Assembly: GCA_023256555.1 (NCBI GenBank)
Contig: JALRFB010000041.1
Span: 1-7,540 of the forward strand
From: Sediminibacterium sp.
GTDB lineage: Bacteria; Bacteroidota; Bacteroidia; Chitinophagales; Chitinophagaceae
Length of the DNA: 7,540 bases
Reading direction: 5' to 3'
Shown here: in pieces, positions 7,146 through 7,540 of the stretch
Numbering within the stretch: position 1 is the stretch's first letter
How the letters are laid out: each line of letters opens with the position of its first letter
The notes under the pieces: generated by a model
What the model saw: only the letters and a program-made list of their open reading frames with translations
Database searches by the model: none
Told to the model about the DNA's origin: nothing
Made by a program: the position numbers and the translations under genes

Positions 7146-7535
7146 ATGCAGCTATTTCGTAAATACCTACTGATAATTCCTTTTTTATTTTCATTTAGCA
7201 CCCTTTTTGCGCAAAATGACACTGAAAACCTGGTACAGATTTTACAAACAGCCAGTTTTAATAATCTAATGCCTTATTGGAGTCAGCAGGTTGAAGTGAA
7301 TATTATACAGCAAATCAATCAAAAGCAATTAACAGCGAATTCAGCTAACGAGCAATTGCAAGCATTTTTTAACAAACAAAATATTGTTGGTTTTGAGAAA
7401 ACTGCAGAACGTAAATTGGGTAATACTATTTATGTTACTGGTAAACTTATTTCTTCACAAAATAAATATAGTCTTACTTTGTTATTAGAATTAAATAAGA
7501 AAGGTTTTGAAATTGTAAGTGTCAGAATTAGTTAA
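7146..7535 (+). CDS. Exported DUF4783-type protein
   Basis: A 129-residue protein of unknown function that I recognise as DUF4783-like, a family of small exported Bacteroidota proteins. Residues 1-22 form a signal peptide: basic MQLFRKY, a hydrophobic stretch LLIIPFLFSFSTLFA, and probable cleavage before Q23. No lipobox cysteine is present, so it is likely soluble in the periplasm or secreted. The mature part has the family pattern: an N-terminal helix with LVQILQTASFNNLMPYWS, a VEVNI strand, the helix ANEQLQAFFNKQ, and C-terminal strands (YVTGKLISSQNKYSLTLLLELN, then FEIVSVRIS), suggesting a compact NTF2-like alpha+beta fold by inference. The ATG at 7146 directly precedes the signal peptide. 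It is divergent from gpmI across 77 bases. A TATAAT lies at 7131-7136, but that is not the usual Bacteroidota promoter form. Only five bases follow the stop, so its downstream partners are not visible. Confidence 0.8.
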   Translation: MQLFRKYLLIIPFLFSFSTLFAQNDTENLVQILQTASFNNLMPYWSQQVEVNIIQQINQKQLTANSANEQLQAFFNKQNIVGFEKTAERKLGNTIYVTGKLISSQNKYSLTLLLELNKKGFEIVSVRIS

Positions 7536-7540
7536 ACAAT

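Noticed and set aside
7069..7194. N-terminal extension of gpmI by 42 codons
   Set aside because: The extension does not resemble the family. MSKKVILVIMDGWG at 7068 is the classic start, a candidate promoter lies inside the extension, and the longer frame overlaps the divergent DUF4783 signal peptide.
1..7540. Search for mobile elements, CRISPR arrays, tRNA/rRNA, toxin-antitoxin or defence systems
   Set aside because: All but short gaps is filled by complete, recognisable chromosomal genes. I saw no transposase, integrase, repeat array, structured RNA or defence domain.

Overview
The window is ordinary chromosomal DNA from a member of the Bacteroidota. Evidence for this is a GldN gliding/type IX secretion gene, which is confined to that phylum, together with DUF4783 and DUF2721 proteins of the type seen there. 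The DNA is AT-rich, start codons lack Shine-Dalgarno sequences, and several -7 promoter elements resemble the Bacteroidota TAnnTTTG consensus. A Chitinophagales-like lineage is my guess from the flavour of the proteins and is not demonstrated.

Layout, left to right. (1) Bases 1-807, plus strand: the 3' part of gldN, whose reading frame is open through base 1, so the gene begins outside the window. (2) Bases 804-2609, minus strand: complete uvrC (nucleotide excision repair), convergent with gldN and sharing a CTAG at the two stop codons. (3) About 2646-3089, plus strand: a small three-helix membrane protein of the DUF2721 type, divergent from uvrC. Between the two starts lies a perfect inverted pair of Bacteroidota-type -7 boxes. 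(4) Bases 3097-7068, minus strand: a tightly spaced cluster transcribed gpmI, then engB (ysxC), then an MsbA-like ABC exporter, with gaps of 14 and 31 bases. It probably has one promoter upstream of gpmI. (5) Bases 7146-7535, plus strand: a small exported DUF4783 protein, divergent from gpmI.

The genes do not form one pathway. GldN belongs to the outer-membrane-associated ring of type IX secretion, UvrC to DNA repair, GpmI to glycolysis and gluconeogenesis, EngB to large ribosomal subunit assembly, and the ABC protein to export of a lipid or other hydrophobic substrate. The gpmI-engB-ABC cluster mixes housekeeping functions and looks like a convenience operon. Coding density is very high; the longest non-coding stretch is the 77 bases between gpmI and the DUF4783 gene. 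I see no RNA genes, mobile elements, CRISPR arrays, frameshifts or clear terminators, and no convincing new biological system. The points most worth a second look are the symmetrical divergent promoter at 2621-2641 and the start-site corrections for gldN, gpmI and the DUF2721 gene.
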